Source of the DNA: Chlamydiales bacterium | GTDB lineage: Bacteria; Chlamydiota; Chlamydiia; Chlamydiales; JAJFMA01 | NCBI GenBank assembly: GCA_030679955.1 | Contig: JAUXSF010000030.1 | Coordinates: 1 to 64,000, forward strand | Reading direction: 5' to 3' | DNA: 64,000 nucleotides | Shown here: positions 26,236 to 34,908 of the stretch, one piece after another | How positions within the stretch are numbered: the stretch's first letter is position 1 | Layout: each line of letters starts with the position of its first letter | Notes under the pieces: model-generated | What the model was told of the DNA's origin: nothing | The model's database searches: none | Seen by the model: only the letters and a program-made list of their open reading frames with translations | Program-made: the position numbers and the translations under genes

Positions 26236-26640
26236 ATGGGCAAACTCATTCATATTGGAATGTATTTTGTGAAAGGACATTGGAAGAATTTATTCCTCCG
26301 AAAAATGGAGGATAGCACCTACGCATGGTTTGAGGAAGCACATGAAACCGATGAACTTCCAACCAATGTGTCGGCAGAAAACCCCGAAGAGGCTCTTAGG
26401 CTTGCTCACCGTCAATGGAGATCTAGTTCCTTCCGCACACTCAGATGTGGATATCGCTTCACACTCCCTGAGCGGGACGAGATTGGCACCAACGCTCTCT
26501 TTCACCAAATGGTAGCATCCTATGCAACGGGCAATGGAGTCTATTTTGATGATGAGTTAGGCCATCAATGTATTGTGAGAGAGATCTCTCAGCAAGCGTT
26601 TGAGATGTGGAAGCGCCTCGAAGCCCAAAAGCGCCTTTAA
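26236..26640 (+). CDS. Hypothetical protein (134 aa)
   Basis: Begins three bases after the stop of the prolyl oligopeptidase gene, so it is probably translated from the same message. It is soluble, with alternating strands and helices (KLIHIGMYFVKGHW, ENPEEALRLAHRQW, LFHQMVASYA) and no signal peptide or membrane segment. No domain recognised. Confidence 0.7.
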   Translation: MGKLIHIGMYFVKGHWKNLFLRKMEDSTYAWFEEAHETDELPTNVSAENPEEALRLAHRQWRSSSFRTLRCGYRFTLPERDEIGTNALFHQMVASYATGNGVYFDDELGHQCIVREISQQAFEMWKRLEAQKRL

Positions 26641-26656
26641 GGGATGTTTTAGGGTG

Positions 26657-26679
26657 TTTTTTTACCTGTGGTAAAAAAA
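26657..26679. terminator. Bidirectional terminator
   Basis: T-run, TACC, short loop, GGTA and A-run form a small hairpin flanked by T tracts on both strands, between convergent genes. Confidence 0.5.
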
Positions 26680-26691
26680 GAAAGAAATGCC

Positions 26692-27195
26692 TTACTCGAT
26701 TGCCGCCTCAGTGGAGTCAACGAGGCTGTCACCGACTTGTATGCCATTTTCCGTGAACCATCCTGCAGGCATCTCTAAGGCATAACTTACCTTAAATAAC
26801 GACCTGGCGGCATTTTGGTAGAAGAATCGCACCGTGGAGTTTGACTTTGAGATACGTTTTACCTGGTCTAACGTTGTCAACGGTGGAAGCTTTCGCATCA
26901 TTTCTGGATAGGCTTTCAATTCGTGAATTTCGCGAATGATTAAATTTTCGTCGATAAGGGCTAGCGACAAATCTATGAAGGTATTGAACATCCAGAAGGT
27001 GGTACGTTGAGGTGGATCGAAGTAAAAGAGCATTCCATGGTTAGGAGGTAGCTCTCTGCGTTGCATCAGTCCCCAGGCTATTTCGTCAGGCGTCCGTGCA
27101 TGCTCAAGAGTGAGTGGCTCCATGGCATAGCAACAGCTAAGGCTTAGCCACAGGCTACATTTTCCAAGGACCTTTATCCAGAAGGGAAACCTCAT
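26692..27195 (-). CDS. DUF192 (UPF0127) family exported protein
   Basis: A 167-residue protein with an N-terminal signal (FWIKVLGKCSLWLSLSCCYA) and one DUF192 domain. The domain signature is visible: ARTPDEIAWGLMQRRELPPN, GMLFYFDPPQRTTFWMFNT, SLALIDENLIIREIHEL and VSYALEMPAGWF. The biochemical role of DUF192 is unknown. The frame can start at a TTG at 27210, but the ATG at 27195 gives a better signal peptide. It overlaps the upstream lipoprotein gene by 41 bases, indicating coupled translation. Third gene of the aroG operon. Confidence 0.9.
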   Translation of the reverse strand: MRFPFWIKVLGKCSLWLSLSCCYAMEPLTLEHARTPDEIAWGLMQRRELPPNHGMLFYFDPPQRTTFWMFNTFIDLSLALIDENLIIREIHELKAYPEMMRKLPPLTTLDQVKRISKSNSTVRFFYQNAARSLFKVSYALEMPAGWFTENGIQVGDSLVDSTEAAIE

Positions 27196-27631
27196 TATCA
27201 CACTCGTCAAAGTTGATTAACTCGCTCCAAATTTGATGATGCCAGCTATCTAAAAGGCATTCTCCAGAAAATAGCTCAATTTTATAGGTAAGGACCCCAC
27301 AGTTATCCCAGTATTCGTCATTGGTCAGAGTATAGATAAATCCGCCACGGAAGCGTTCGACCGGTATAGTTAAGCATGCCTCCTCGCGGTTGCCAAAACG
27401 TAGGGTCATTTCTAGATGCAGATCGTCGTGGGTATAGAACTCTTCCAATCTCCAGCTAATATAGAGCTCTTGGCCGGTCGTAGGGCATTGTTGCCTTGGA
27501 TCCGGTGTGCGGACTACGCTGCTAGCCAGTGTGCTAAGCCCTAGATAGCGCGTCTCTATTATCAAACGTTGATTCTGGCATCCGAGTAACGGCAGAGCCA
27601 GTAGCAAGAGAGCTAAGAACCGACTTTTCAT
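27155..27631 (-). CDS. Small lipoprotein (158 aa)
   Basis: Starts with a lipoprotein signal, MKSRFLALLLLALPLLGC, the cysteine at residue 18 being the lipidation site. The remaining 140 residues look beta-rich (RLEEFYTHDDLHLEMTLRFG, YKIELFSGECLLD), with four or more cysteines that could form disulfides. No domain recognised. The start overlaps the aroG stop by one base (TAATG), so it is co-translated with the enzyme gene. Likely periplasmic, inner- or outer-membrane anchored. Confidence 0.8.
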   Translation of the reverse strand: MKSRFLALLLLALPLLGCQNQRLIIETRYLGLSTLASSVVRTPDPRQQCPTTGQELYISWRLEEFYTHDDLHLEMTLRFGNREEACLTIPVERFRGGFIYTLTNDEYWDNCGVLTYKIELFSGECLLDSWHHQIWSELINFDECDNEVSLLDKGPWKM

Positions 27632-28683
27632 TAAGAGTGCGCCCGTGTCTTAAGGGCATCGTTGGCCCAAAGGATTAGCTGCTCGGTCGTTTCCCAATCT
27701 AGGCAGGGGTCCGTAACCGATTGGTCGGCTAGAGCACGAGCTGATGGCGATAGAATTTGACTGCCGGCCTTAAGATGGCTTTCTAAGATCATCCCAACGA
27801 TGTTGTGGTTACCAGAAAGGATCTGTTCCATCACATCACGAAAGACATCCGCTTGTTTGTCATGATTCTTGCCACTGTTGTCGTGTGAACAATCCACCAT
27901 GAGCCTTGCTGGGAAGCCATGGTCTCGCAGAAGTTGCTGAGCATGGAGCACAGAAGCCTTATCGTAATTAGGACGTCCACTACCGCCACGCAGGACTATA
28001 TGACAATCAGGGTTGCCTTTGGATCTCACCACGCAGATGCGGCCATCGTCATTAAGGCCGATGAAAGCATGGGGAACACCGGCGACATGTAGCGCATTAA
28101 CCGCGATCTCGAGATTGCCATCCGTACCATTCTTAAAGCCTGTTGGGATGGATAGAGCTGATATCATTTGTCTGTGCGCTTGCGATTCGCTGGTGCGTGA
28201 TCCTACCGAACCCCATGAAATTAGGTCGCCCAAGTAACGGGGAGAGGAGGTATCCAAAAACTCCGTAGCAGTAGCGACACGCATCTCTGCCAGATCAACT
28301 AGCAGCTGACGAGACTGAGTTAAGCCATTTAGGACATCATTAGAGCCATCTAGACCCGGGTCATAGAGCATACCCTTCCAGCCAACGCTCGTCCGTGGCT
28401 TTTCAAAATAAGTGCGCATCACTAGCTGAATACTGCCAGAAACATGTTCTGACAAATGTTGCAATTTCTTAGCAAAATCTTTGGCGGCTGTGATATCGTG
28501 TATCGAGCAAGGCCCCACCACCATGAGTAAACGTGAGCAACGGCCATTCAAAATATCGACTACAGCTTGGCGCGAATGACGCACAAAAGCATGCTGAGAG
28601 TCGGTAGCAGGTAGCTTAGCGACAAGCTCATTGGGCGATGGTAATAGCTCCAGCGACTGAGAGGCGTTAGCCTGATAGGACAT
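27631..28683 (-). CDS. aroG: 3-deoxy-7-phosphoheptulonate (DAHP) synthase, class I
   Basis: Condenses phosphoenolpyruvate and erythrose 4-phosphate, the first step of the shikimate pathway. The 350-residue protein has VVGPCSIHD near residue 55, RTYFEKPRTSVGWKG near 92, SWGSVGSRTSESQAHRQ, GFKNGTDGN, LRGGSGRPNYDK and VDCSHDNSGKNHDKQ, all typical of the AroF/AroG/AroH class. Complete. It heads an operon with the lipoprotein and DUF192 genes and is divergent from the next gene with a short gap. Confidence 0.95.
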   Translation of the reverse strand: MSYQANASQSLELLPSPNELVAKLPATDSQHAFVRHSRQAVVDILNGRCSRLLMVVGPCSIHDITAAKDFAKKLQHLSEHVSGSIQLVMRTYFEKPRTSVGWKGMLYDPGLDGSNDVLNGLTQSRQLLVDLAEMRVATATEFLDTSSPRYLGDLISWGSVGSRTSESQAHRQMISALSIPTGFKNGTDGNLEIAVNALHVAGVPHAFIGLNDDGRICVVRSKGNPDCHIVLRGGSGRPNYDKASVLHAQQLLRDHGFPARLMVDCSHDNSGKNHDKQADVFRDVMEQILSGNHNIVGMILESHLKAGSQILSPSARALADQSVTDPCLDWETTEQLILWANDALKTRAHS

Positions 28684-28760
28684 AATAAACCCGCAATTCG
28701 TTGCGACTAAACGATGGACTCGGATCGTACAAAAATTTCGATTTTAATCCTAGTGCTCTT

Positions 28761-30179
28761 ATGAACCATACAATACAGACTTTTCAACAACTCTATCATA
28801 AATCTGCGGAATGCCTAGGCTGGCCTTCCTTAAAATTGCGGCATATCCGGCATTCTGTCGGTGCGGATGGTTACCTTGCCACATGTCGTGGAGGCGAGTT
28901 AGAGATAACTGCCGGCACGCCACTAGGCCTATCCTATGGTCTCGCGCAAAATACTACAGCGCTGCGTTCAGGCTACCGCGAAGAATTTCTTGGCCCCCGT
29001 ACGCCGCACTTTTCGTTGCGACCTCTTTTCCTGTCAGGTGCAGAGAGTTTTGATCCAGCACGCATAATCGAGTTGGGCTACAATTGTGTGATTGTTGAAA
29101 GCGATCAAACGCCGATCCCAGAAAATCTAGACGGCTTGTTGCTCGGCCGCAAGGTGTGCGTTTCGCATCCGATACGCAAACCCATGGATGCCGGCTACCG
29201 TAAAGCATTAGAACATGAGGTAGAGGCCAAGGCTTCGTCCCACATCCTATTTTATGAAAGCCAGCTGCTGCATCCTTCATTTGAGTCTGAAAGGGCAACA
29301 ACTTTGGATCTTGTTTCTGCTGAACTTGCCTTGGTGGAATCACTGATGCCGAAAACGACGCAGTTAATTTTTTACGTCCCAGCCCTTTTAGCAGAGTGGT
29401 TGCCTGCCCTTTGCGATGTTGCGGGCGATCGAACGAAAATAGCTTTCTCTAATAAAGCCGCTATTTGGGAAGTATTGAGAAAGCAGAAGGATCCTTCCGT
29501 CACTCCACTGATGCCACTGCTACGCATGAGCATGGGCAGGGGCCTTTGGCCATCATTGCCCCTAGCAAGAATTGACCGTACGATCGGACGTATGTTTGGA
29601 TCCAATTTCGCAGGCATGATCGTATGTGTCAGCCATGTGCCCATTGGAGATGGTCCATTGGCCGCCAGCCTTTGGATCGCTGGGCAAGCTCAGTGGCAGA
29701 GACAATCCGCCACATATTTGGCCGAAGCTTGGTTTGCCGCTTATCGTCCTGATCTGAAATATTCCGACCATTCGTCGTTGTTTAGTTCCGCCGAAATGGT
29801 GGATACCGAGCTGACACGTCTAACTGATGCAGATGTTTACCCGGCAGGCCGTATTGAGATTGCTTTGGCCAATTTGCGGCACATTGACTATTGGCTGCAA
29901 ACGCATGAAAATTCCCACACTCCCATGTCTTCGCTTGGCGATTACTTTCGTTATTTTGTTAGGGACGCCTGGTGTTTATTGTACTACCACATTGATCGCT
30001 TGCGCATTTCGGTGCAGGGAGCGCCTATGGCCCTTGACCATCATGGTGGATTTTGGGCAGCCCTTAATACCGGAGGCGGCAGCCGATGCATACCGACGGC
30101 CGCAACGGTGAAACCCCTTGATATCGCACGCGTTATCCCCGAGGAACCCCGCATGTCCCTCATTTTCCAAGAAAATTAA
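28761..30179 (+). CDS. Hypothetical protein with glycosidase-like N-terminus (472 aa)
   Basis: Not recognised with certainty. Residues about 40-75 read LEITAGTPLGLSYGLAQNT, resembling the small N-terminal domain found before the catalytic barrel in GH20/GH67/GH84-type glycosidases, where A-x-x-x-G-L-x-Y-G-L is common. A following segment (RTPHFSLRPLFL) also resembles the entry to such barrels. No catalytic Asp-Glu pair can be identified with confidence. The ATG at 28761 is preferred to a TTG 60 bases earlier. Soluble, no signal peptide. Confidence 0.65.
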   Translation: MNHTIQTFQQLYHKSAECLGWPSLKLRHIRHSVGADGYLATCRGGELEITAGTPLGLSYGLAQNTTALRSGYREEFLGPRTPHFSLRPLFLSGAESFDPARIIELGYNCVIVESDQTPIPENLDGLLLGRKVCVSHPIRKPMDAGYRKALEHEVEAKASSHILFYESQLLHPSFESERATTLDLVSAELALVESLMPKTTQLIFYVPALLAEWLPALCDVAGDRTKIAFSNKAAIWEVLRKQKDPSVTPLMPLLRMSMGRGLWPSLPLARIDRTIGRMFGSNFAGMIVCVSHVPIGDGPLAASLWIAGQAQWQRQSATYLAEAWFAAYRPDLKYSDHSSLFSSAEMVDTELTRLTDADVYPAGRIEIALANLRHIDYWLQTHENSHTPMSSLGDYFRYFVRDAWCLLYYHIDRLRISVQGAPMALDHHGGFWAALNTGGGSRCIPTAATVKPLDIARVIPEEPRMSLIFQEN

Positions 30180-30219
30180 AGCCAAGTCCCGTTGAAATAA
30201 ATTTTATATTGGGGCACTT

Positions 30220-30957
30220 TGTTCTCAGCGCGGGAGCGACGTGGACAAGGGTTTACCTGTTCCCAGCGCGGAAGCGCTGAGCCTAATAATAGCCCAGTGT
30301 AAGGAGCCCTTTAGGGCGACGCAACTCTGGGTAAGCAATCCAAAAAGCATCTGCTCTGCGGAAGCAGAGCGCCAGAGGTATCAACAATGACCCATACCTA
30401 CGCACACCTTCTCTACCACTTCGTTTGGTCAACCAAAGAACGTATACCATTAATTAGAGACTCATTCGAACACCGCCTATACGAATTCATCCGATCAATT
30501 GCAATGAACCGGAAAGCACGAATAATAACCATCAATGGCATGCCGGACCATATTCATATGCTGACAAGTTTGCATGTGACGACCAGTATCCCAGAGTTTG
30601 TACGCGATATCAAGATTGGTTCAACCAAGTGGCTTAACAAGGACGTTGCCGATTGTAAAGGTTTTGCTTGGCAGGAAGGATATGGCGTTTTTTCCGTAGG
30701 GCAGTACGGGCAAGATAAAGTGATTAGTTATATTGAAAATCAGAAAATTCATCACAAAGATAAGAGTTTTGAGGACGAGTATTTGTCATTTCTAGACGCA
30801 TTAGGAATTGTCTATGATCCAAGGTTTGTGTTGGATTGAGCTGGCGCTCTGCTTCCGCAGAGCAAAATTATTCTTTGGCTCTTACCCAGAGTTGCGTCGC
30901 CCTTGCGGGCTCCTGACTCTGGGCTATTATTAGGCTCAGCGCTCCCGCGCTGAGAAA
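30220..30957 (+). mobile_element. Complete RAYT element, CTCAGCGC family
   Basis: Each end has, from outside in, a CTCAGCGC-GGNA-GCGCTGAG hairpin, a TAATAGCCC...GGG block, a hairpin with CGACGCAACTCTGGG/CCCAGAGTTGCGTCGC, and GCTCTGC-GGAA-GCAGAGC. The two ends are inverted and enclose only the transposase gene (30387-30839). A truncated extra hairpin lies at 30222-30240. A gene-less copy is at 22811-23159. Confidence 0.88.
30387..30839 (+). CDS. REP-associated tyrosine transposase (RAYT, IS200/TnpA-like)
   Basis: 150 residues, the same length as the RAYT at 473, with the same layout: FVWSTKERIP at the N-terminus, the HUH motif His55-Ile-His57 in GMPDHIHML and the nucleophile Tyr115 in VISYIENQKIHH. 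The ribosome-binding site AGAGGT is just inside the end of the left hairpin. Hairpin families around the two transposases are different, so each probably recognises its own ends. Intact. Confidence 0.92.
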   Translation: MTHTYAHLLYHFVWSTKERIPLIRDSFEHRLYEFIRSIAMNRKARIITINGMPDHIHMLTSLHVTTSIPEFVRDIKIGSTKWLNKDVADCKGFAWQEGYGVFSVGQYGQDKVISYIENQKIHHKDKSFEDEYLSFLDALGIVYDPRFVLD

Positions 30958-31120
30958 AGGCATAGTTTAATGCCAGCGAATCCAGGAGAAGCAGAAGGAC
31001 TTTGTCCATAAGGTCCATACGGTCCATTCCTGCGCGTCCTACTGTGTAGCAATAAATCTTAGTATATGTTACATTTTATCCTTTGGATTCTTCTACTAAC
31101 CTTTTAATCAGGAAGCACTA

Positions 31121-32491
31121 ATGGATAAAGTGCAGGGGTATTTAACTTTACTTCATAGCTTCGTTTGGGGAATTCCCTTACTATTGCTGTTATTAGGAAC
31201 GGGCATTTATTTAACTTTCGTCCTCAAAGGCGTTCAGTTTCGCTACTTGGCGTATGGGCTACGCCAATCATGGACCGCACAACCTAAGCGAGCGAAAGGC
31301 GATATCTCCCACCTAGAAGCGTTAATGACCACCCTTGCAGGCGCCATTGGTACAGGTTCTATCGTCGGCGTCGCTACTGGTATTACCCTAGGCGGCGTAG
31401 GTGCTATCTTCTGGATGTGGGTCACCGCCCTTGTCGGTATGGCGCTGAAATATGCAGAATCCTTGCTAGCTGTAAAGTTTCGTGTTGAAGATGCCAACGG
31501 AGAGCAAATCGGCGGCCCAATGGAATACATCGAGCGCGGCCTAGGCTGGCGCTGGCTGGCGATCACCTTCGCTATCTTCGGCACTCTAGCCGCTATCGGC
31601 ACTGGAAACCTCGTTCAAGCTAACTCCATAGCCGATGCGATCGACAATGTTTGGGATGTCAATCCTTGGTTTACTGGCGTCATCCTCGCTGTCCTAGTAT
31701 CCGCAGTTGTTTTGGGAGGTGTTCGCGCTATTGGACGAGTCGCCTCTATCATAGTTCCCTTCATGGCCTTGTTTTATATGGCGGGTGGTCTGTGGATTAT
31801 TCTAGAATACGCTGACAAAGTCCCCGCTGCCTTCATGGCTATTTTTGAAGCCGCCTTAACACCGCAAGCTGCTGTTGGCGGCGCTGCTGGCTCAGGCATT
31901 ATCGCCGCCATTCAGGTTGGTGTCGCTCGCGGTATCTTCACGACTGAGGCAGGTATCGGTATCTCATCTATCGCTGCTGCTGCTGCACGCACGGATAGCC
32001 CGGCTCGCCAGGCAACGATCATGATGACCGGAGGCCTTATCGCCGTGGTCTTTGTTTGTACTGTCACAGCGTTGGTTTTGATAGTCTCCGGAGCCACTCA
32101 GATGCGTGATGCCGATGGTATGCTCCTGCAAGGATCCGCCATGGCCATCGCAGCCTTCTCAAAATCAATTACTGGCGGTCATTACATCTTAACCGTCGCT
32201 TTGGTTCTTTTTGCTTACACAACCATGCTTGCATGGGCCTTCTATGGCGAGAAGTGTGCTGAGTACCTTTTCGGTACTAAAGCTGTCATGCCGTACCGTG
32301 TCTTATTCGCACTGTGTGTGATCCCTGGCGCTGCCATTGATCTGAATTTAGTATGGACGCTTGCAGATACTTTTAACGGCCTAATGGCCATCCCTAACCT
32401 TATCGCTCTGGTCGCCCTTACTAGTGTGCTCATCAGCGAAACTAAACATTTCGAGCATGATGTTCGTCAGGAAGCTAAGGAGCGTAAGTAG
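31121..32491 (+). CDS. Alanine/glycine:cation symporter (AGCS family), copy 1
   Basis: A 456-residue inner-membrane sodium:amino acid carrier. Signatures: LYLTF-like N-terminal helix followed by GVQFRYL, the AGAIGTGSIVGVATGI loop, the FWMWVTALVGMALKYAESLLAVKFR helix pair, and GIFTTEAGIGISSIAAAAA. About 10-11 membrane helices, complete. The second carrier follows after only 5 bases, so the pair is an operon born of tandem duplication. Likely imports alanine or glycine, which would feed MurC and Ddl. Confidence 0.93.
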   Translation: MDKVQGYLTLLHSFVWGIPLLLLLLGTGIYLTFVLKGVQFRYLAYGLRQSWTAQPKRAKGDISHLEALMTTLAGAIGTGSIVGVATGITLGGVGAIFWMWVTALVGMALKYAESLLAVKFRVEDANGEQIGGPMEYIERGLGWRWLAITFAIFGTLAAIGTGNLVQANSIADAIDNVWDVNPWFTGVILAVLVSAVVLGGVRAIGRVASIIVPFMALFYMAGGLWIILEYADKVPAAFMAIFEAALTPQAAVGGAAGSGIIAAIQVGVARGIFTTEAGIGISSIAAAAARTDSPARQATIMMTGGLIAVVFVCTVTALVLIVSGATQMRDADGMLLQGSAMAIAAFSKSITGGHYILTVALVLFAYTTMLAWAFYGEKCAEYLFGTKAVMPYRVLFALCVIPGAAIDLNLVWTLADTFNGLMAIPNLIALVALTSVLISETKHFEHDVRQEAKERK

Positions 32492-32496
32492 GTACA

Positions 32497-33888
32497 ATGA
32501 TCTCGCACGATACGATGATGTGGTTTTTGAAGGAAGCGTACCTATGGGTTTGGGGAGCTCCCTTCTTAATTCTCTTTTTTGGCTCAGCCATCTACCTGAC
32601 AATAGCACTACGAGGGCTGCAGTTCCGCTATCTTCCTTATGCCTTTAAGTTAGCCTTTGGACGTCAGAGCAAGCACGCTAAAGGGGACATTAGCCGTTAT
32701 CAGTCCCTTATGACTGCGTTAGCCGCTACTGTCGGAATCGGTAATATCGCAGGTGTAGCCACTGCGTTAACCGCGGGGGGGCCTGGAGCGCTCTTCTGGA
32801 TGTGGGTCACCGCTCTTTTGGGTATGGTCACAAAGTATGCAGAGTCGGTCCTTGCTGTAAAGTATCGCATTGTTGATGAACGTGGTGAAATGGCTGGCGG
32901 TCCAATGTACTTCATCGAGCATGGTCTCGGATGGAAAAAGCTCGCTATGACCTTTGCTGGCTTTGGATGCCTCGTCGCCTTAGGCGGAGGCAATATGCTT
33001 CAAGCTAACAGCATCGCCGATGTCATGGATGGCATGTTCAACATCAATCCGTGGGTTACAGGGGTTGTTTTAGCCATATTGACAGGCCTGACAGTTCTGG
33101 GTGGTATCCGCTCTATTGGTATCGTCGCTGGCTACGCCGTGCCCTTTATGGCTATTTTCTACATGCTTGGTGGCTTCACTATCTTAGCGGCTAACATCGA
33201 CCGCATTCCAGCAGCTGCTTGGTCTATCCTACAAGATGCTTTTAGCGGCACAGCAATCGGCGGAGGCTTCCTGGGCTTCGCCACACAAAATGCCATCAGA
33301 GTAGGTCTAGCACGTGGTATTATGACCAGCGAAGCTGGTCTAGGAACCTCTTCTATTGCCTCTGCTGCAGCCAAGACGAACTCTCCTAGCGAACAAGGCC
33401 TTGTGTCTATGACAGGAAGCTTCCTGACAACTGTCATTATGTGTACCGTCACAGCACTTGTGCTGCAGGTAACAGACGCCACACAAATGGTAGATGCTAT
33501 GGGCGTACGACTAAATGGCGCCTCTATGACCGTGGGAGCCTTCCAAACTGTCTTTGATTCATGGGGAGGCTATCTAGTCTCTATGGCATTAGTCTTCTTT
33601 GGTTTCACCACCATAATTGGTTATGCGTACTATGCTGAGAAGTGTCTGGAGTACCTCTTCGGCGCTAAGGCAGTACCATTCTATCGCGTTGTTTTTGTCA
33701 TCTTCGTTGTGATTGGATCGGTCTTACATCTAGAAGTGGTGTGGATGGTATCTGATATCGCGAATGGCTTGATGGCATATCCTAACCTGATAGGCTTGAT
33801 AGCTCTTTCTGGCGTTGTCATCAAAGAAACCCAGCAGTACTTAGACACCTTCAAAAAAGTCCCTGCCAAGCTTAGCGTGGTTGATTAG
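32497..33888 (+). CDS. Alanine/glycine:cation symporter (AGCS family), copy 2
   Basis: A 463-residue paralogue of copy 1, matching it along the whole length (ATVGIGNIAGVATALTAGGP, FWMWVTALLGMVTKYAESVL, GIMTSEAGLGTSSIASAAA). Here the loop reads GIGNIAGVA where copy 1 has GTGSIVGVA; the GNIAGVA form is the usual one in this family, so the two may differ in substrate or cation coupling. The C-terminal helices are conserved. Complete. Confidence 0.93.
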   Translation: MISHDTMMWFLKEAYLWVWGAPFLILFFGSAIYLTIALRGLQFRYLPYAFKLAFGRQSKHAKGDISRYQSLMTALAATVGIGNIAGVATALTAGGPGALFWMWVTALLGMVTKYAESVLAVKYRIVDERGEMAGGPMYFIEHGLGWKKLAMTFAGFGCLVALGGGNMLQANSIADVMDGMFNINPWVTGVVLAILTGLTVLGGIRSIGIVAGYAVPFMAIFYMLGGFTILAANIDRIPAAAWSILQDAFSGTAIGGGFLGFATQNAIRVGLARGIMTSEAGLGTSSIASAAAKTNSPSEQGLVSMTGSFLTTVIMCTVTALVLQVTDATQMVDAMGVRLNGASMTVGAFQTVFDSWGGYLVSMALVFFGFTTIIGYAYYAEKCLEYLFGAKAVPFYRVVFVIFVVIGSVLHLEVVWMVSDIANGLMAYPNLIGLIALSGVVIKETQQYLDTFKKVPAKLSVVD

Positions 33889-33892
33889 GATA

Positions 33893-33958
33893 TAAACGCA
33901 AAGACGCAGAGGCGCAAAGAAGGATACTCTCCTTAGCGCCTTGGCGTCTTTGCGTTAA
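33893..33958. repeat. Empty palindromic repeat of the AACGCAAAGACGC family
   Basis: AAACGCAAAGACGCAGAGGCG on the left pairs imperfectly with CGCCTTGGCGTCTTTGCG on the right, with a loop ...GAAGGATACTCTCC. It lies between convergent genes. The stop codon of the GT9 gene (TAA read on the minus strand, 33955-33957) is inside it. Confidence 0.85.
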
Positions 33959-34902
33959 AAATTCTTAAAAATCGTTCTAAGATCTTCCACAACGCTATCG
34001 ACACAAATATCTAGAACATGCTCATGTGCGACATGCCAGGTAGCTTTGTCGCTCAGCGGGTGCCACTGCGTATCGATAGGTCTGCCAAAAAGCACCACCT
34101 GTGGCTTATCCAGTGCAGCTGCCAGATGCATGACACCACCATCACCGACAAACACAGCATCGCTACGTTGTAGCTGCAGCAGTAGTTGGTCGATCGAATA
34201 GCTAGGGCTGACCTCATGATCCATCGTCAGTTTGGCGGACAAGGCCTTAGCTTTGGCGATATCGCGTGATTCACAGGATATCAGCGTTTTGAAATGAACA
34301 TCTTTGGCCAGCGCATTCAGAACACGTTGGTGACCCTCGACTCCCAATGAACTTGCCTGACGATTATTGGTCAGCGAGACAAACAATACCGGAATGGCAT
34401 TTGGCTTGGCTGCAAAAGGCATATGTAGCTTGGGGTATAGCTCACGCGGCAGCTCTTGTATCTCTGGTGCTACCAGTTGCAGAATCGCTAAAGCTTGATG
34501 GCGCGATCCCTCTGGCTTCATGGGCTGCGGGCTATTAACTAAGCGGCTGACAATGCCTTTATCTGTTACGGCGATACGCTTCTCGGCTCCTAGCGCAAAC
34601 AGAGAGAAGCTCATTAACTTCATCGGAGTTGGCTTGGCAGCAATGGCGATATCAAAGCTTTTGCCGCGGTGCTTGAATCCTGCTAGGCAAGCTGCCAAGT
34701 ATTTGTTGCCGCGAGTAAATACATGAATCTCGTCAAAGCCTTTCAGATACGGCGTAAGGGGGGCATTACGTCTGTCGACAAATAGTGTGATCTCAGCATT
34801 AGGTGCTTGCTTTCTGCAGTAGCTAACTAATGGCATAGCGCATAGCAGGTCGCCCAAGCCGTTGCGTCGAATAATGGCAATATTTTGTGCCTGATGAAAC
34901 AT
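33955..34902 (-). CDS. Glycosyltransferase family 9 (LPS heptosyltransferase-like)
   Basis: A 315-residue GT9 protein, the family that adds heptose to the lipopolysaccharide core. Family motifs: IAIIRRNGLGDLLCAMPLV at the N-terminus and VFVGDGGVMHLAAALDKPQVVLFG near residues 245-270. Third gene of the valS operon with only 6 bases to the coiled-coil gene upstream. Whether it uses ADP-heptose is not certain, because many chlamydiae have heptose-less LPS. Its stop codon is supplied by a repeat. Confidence 0.88.
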   Translation of the reverse strand: MFHQAQNIAIIRRNGLGDLLCAMPLVSYCRKQAPNAEITLFVDRRNAPLTPYLKGFDEIHVFTRGNKYLAACLAGFKHRGKSFDIAIAAKPTPMKLMSFSLFALGAEKRIAVTDKGIVSRLVNSPQPMKPEGSRHQALAILQLVAPEIQELPRELYPKLHMPFAAKPNAIPVLFVSLTNNRQASSLGVEGHQRVLNALAKDVHFKTLISCESRDIAKAKALSAKLTMDHEVSPSYSIDQLLLQLQRSDAVFVGDGGVMHLAAALDKPQVVLFGRPIDTQWHPLSDKATWHVAHEHVLDICVDSVVEDLRTIFKNF

Positions 34903-34908
34903 TTTGGA

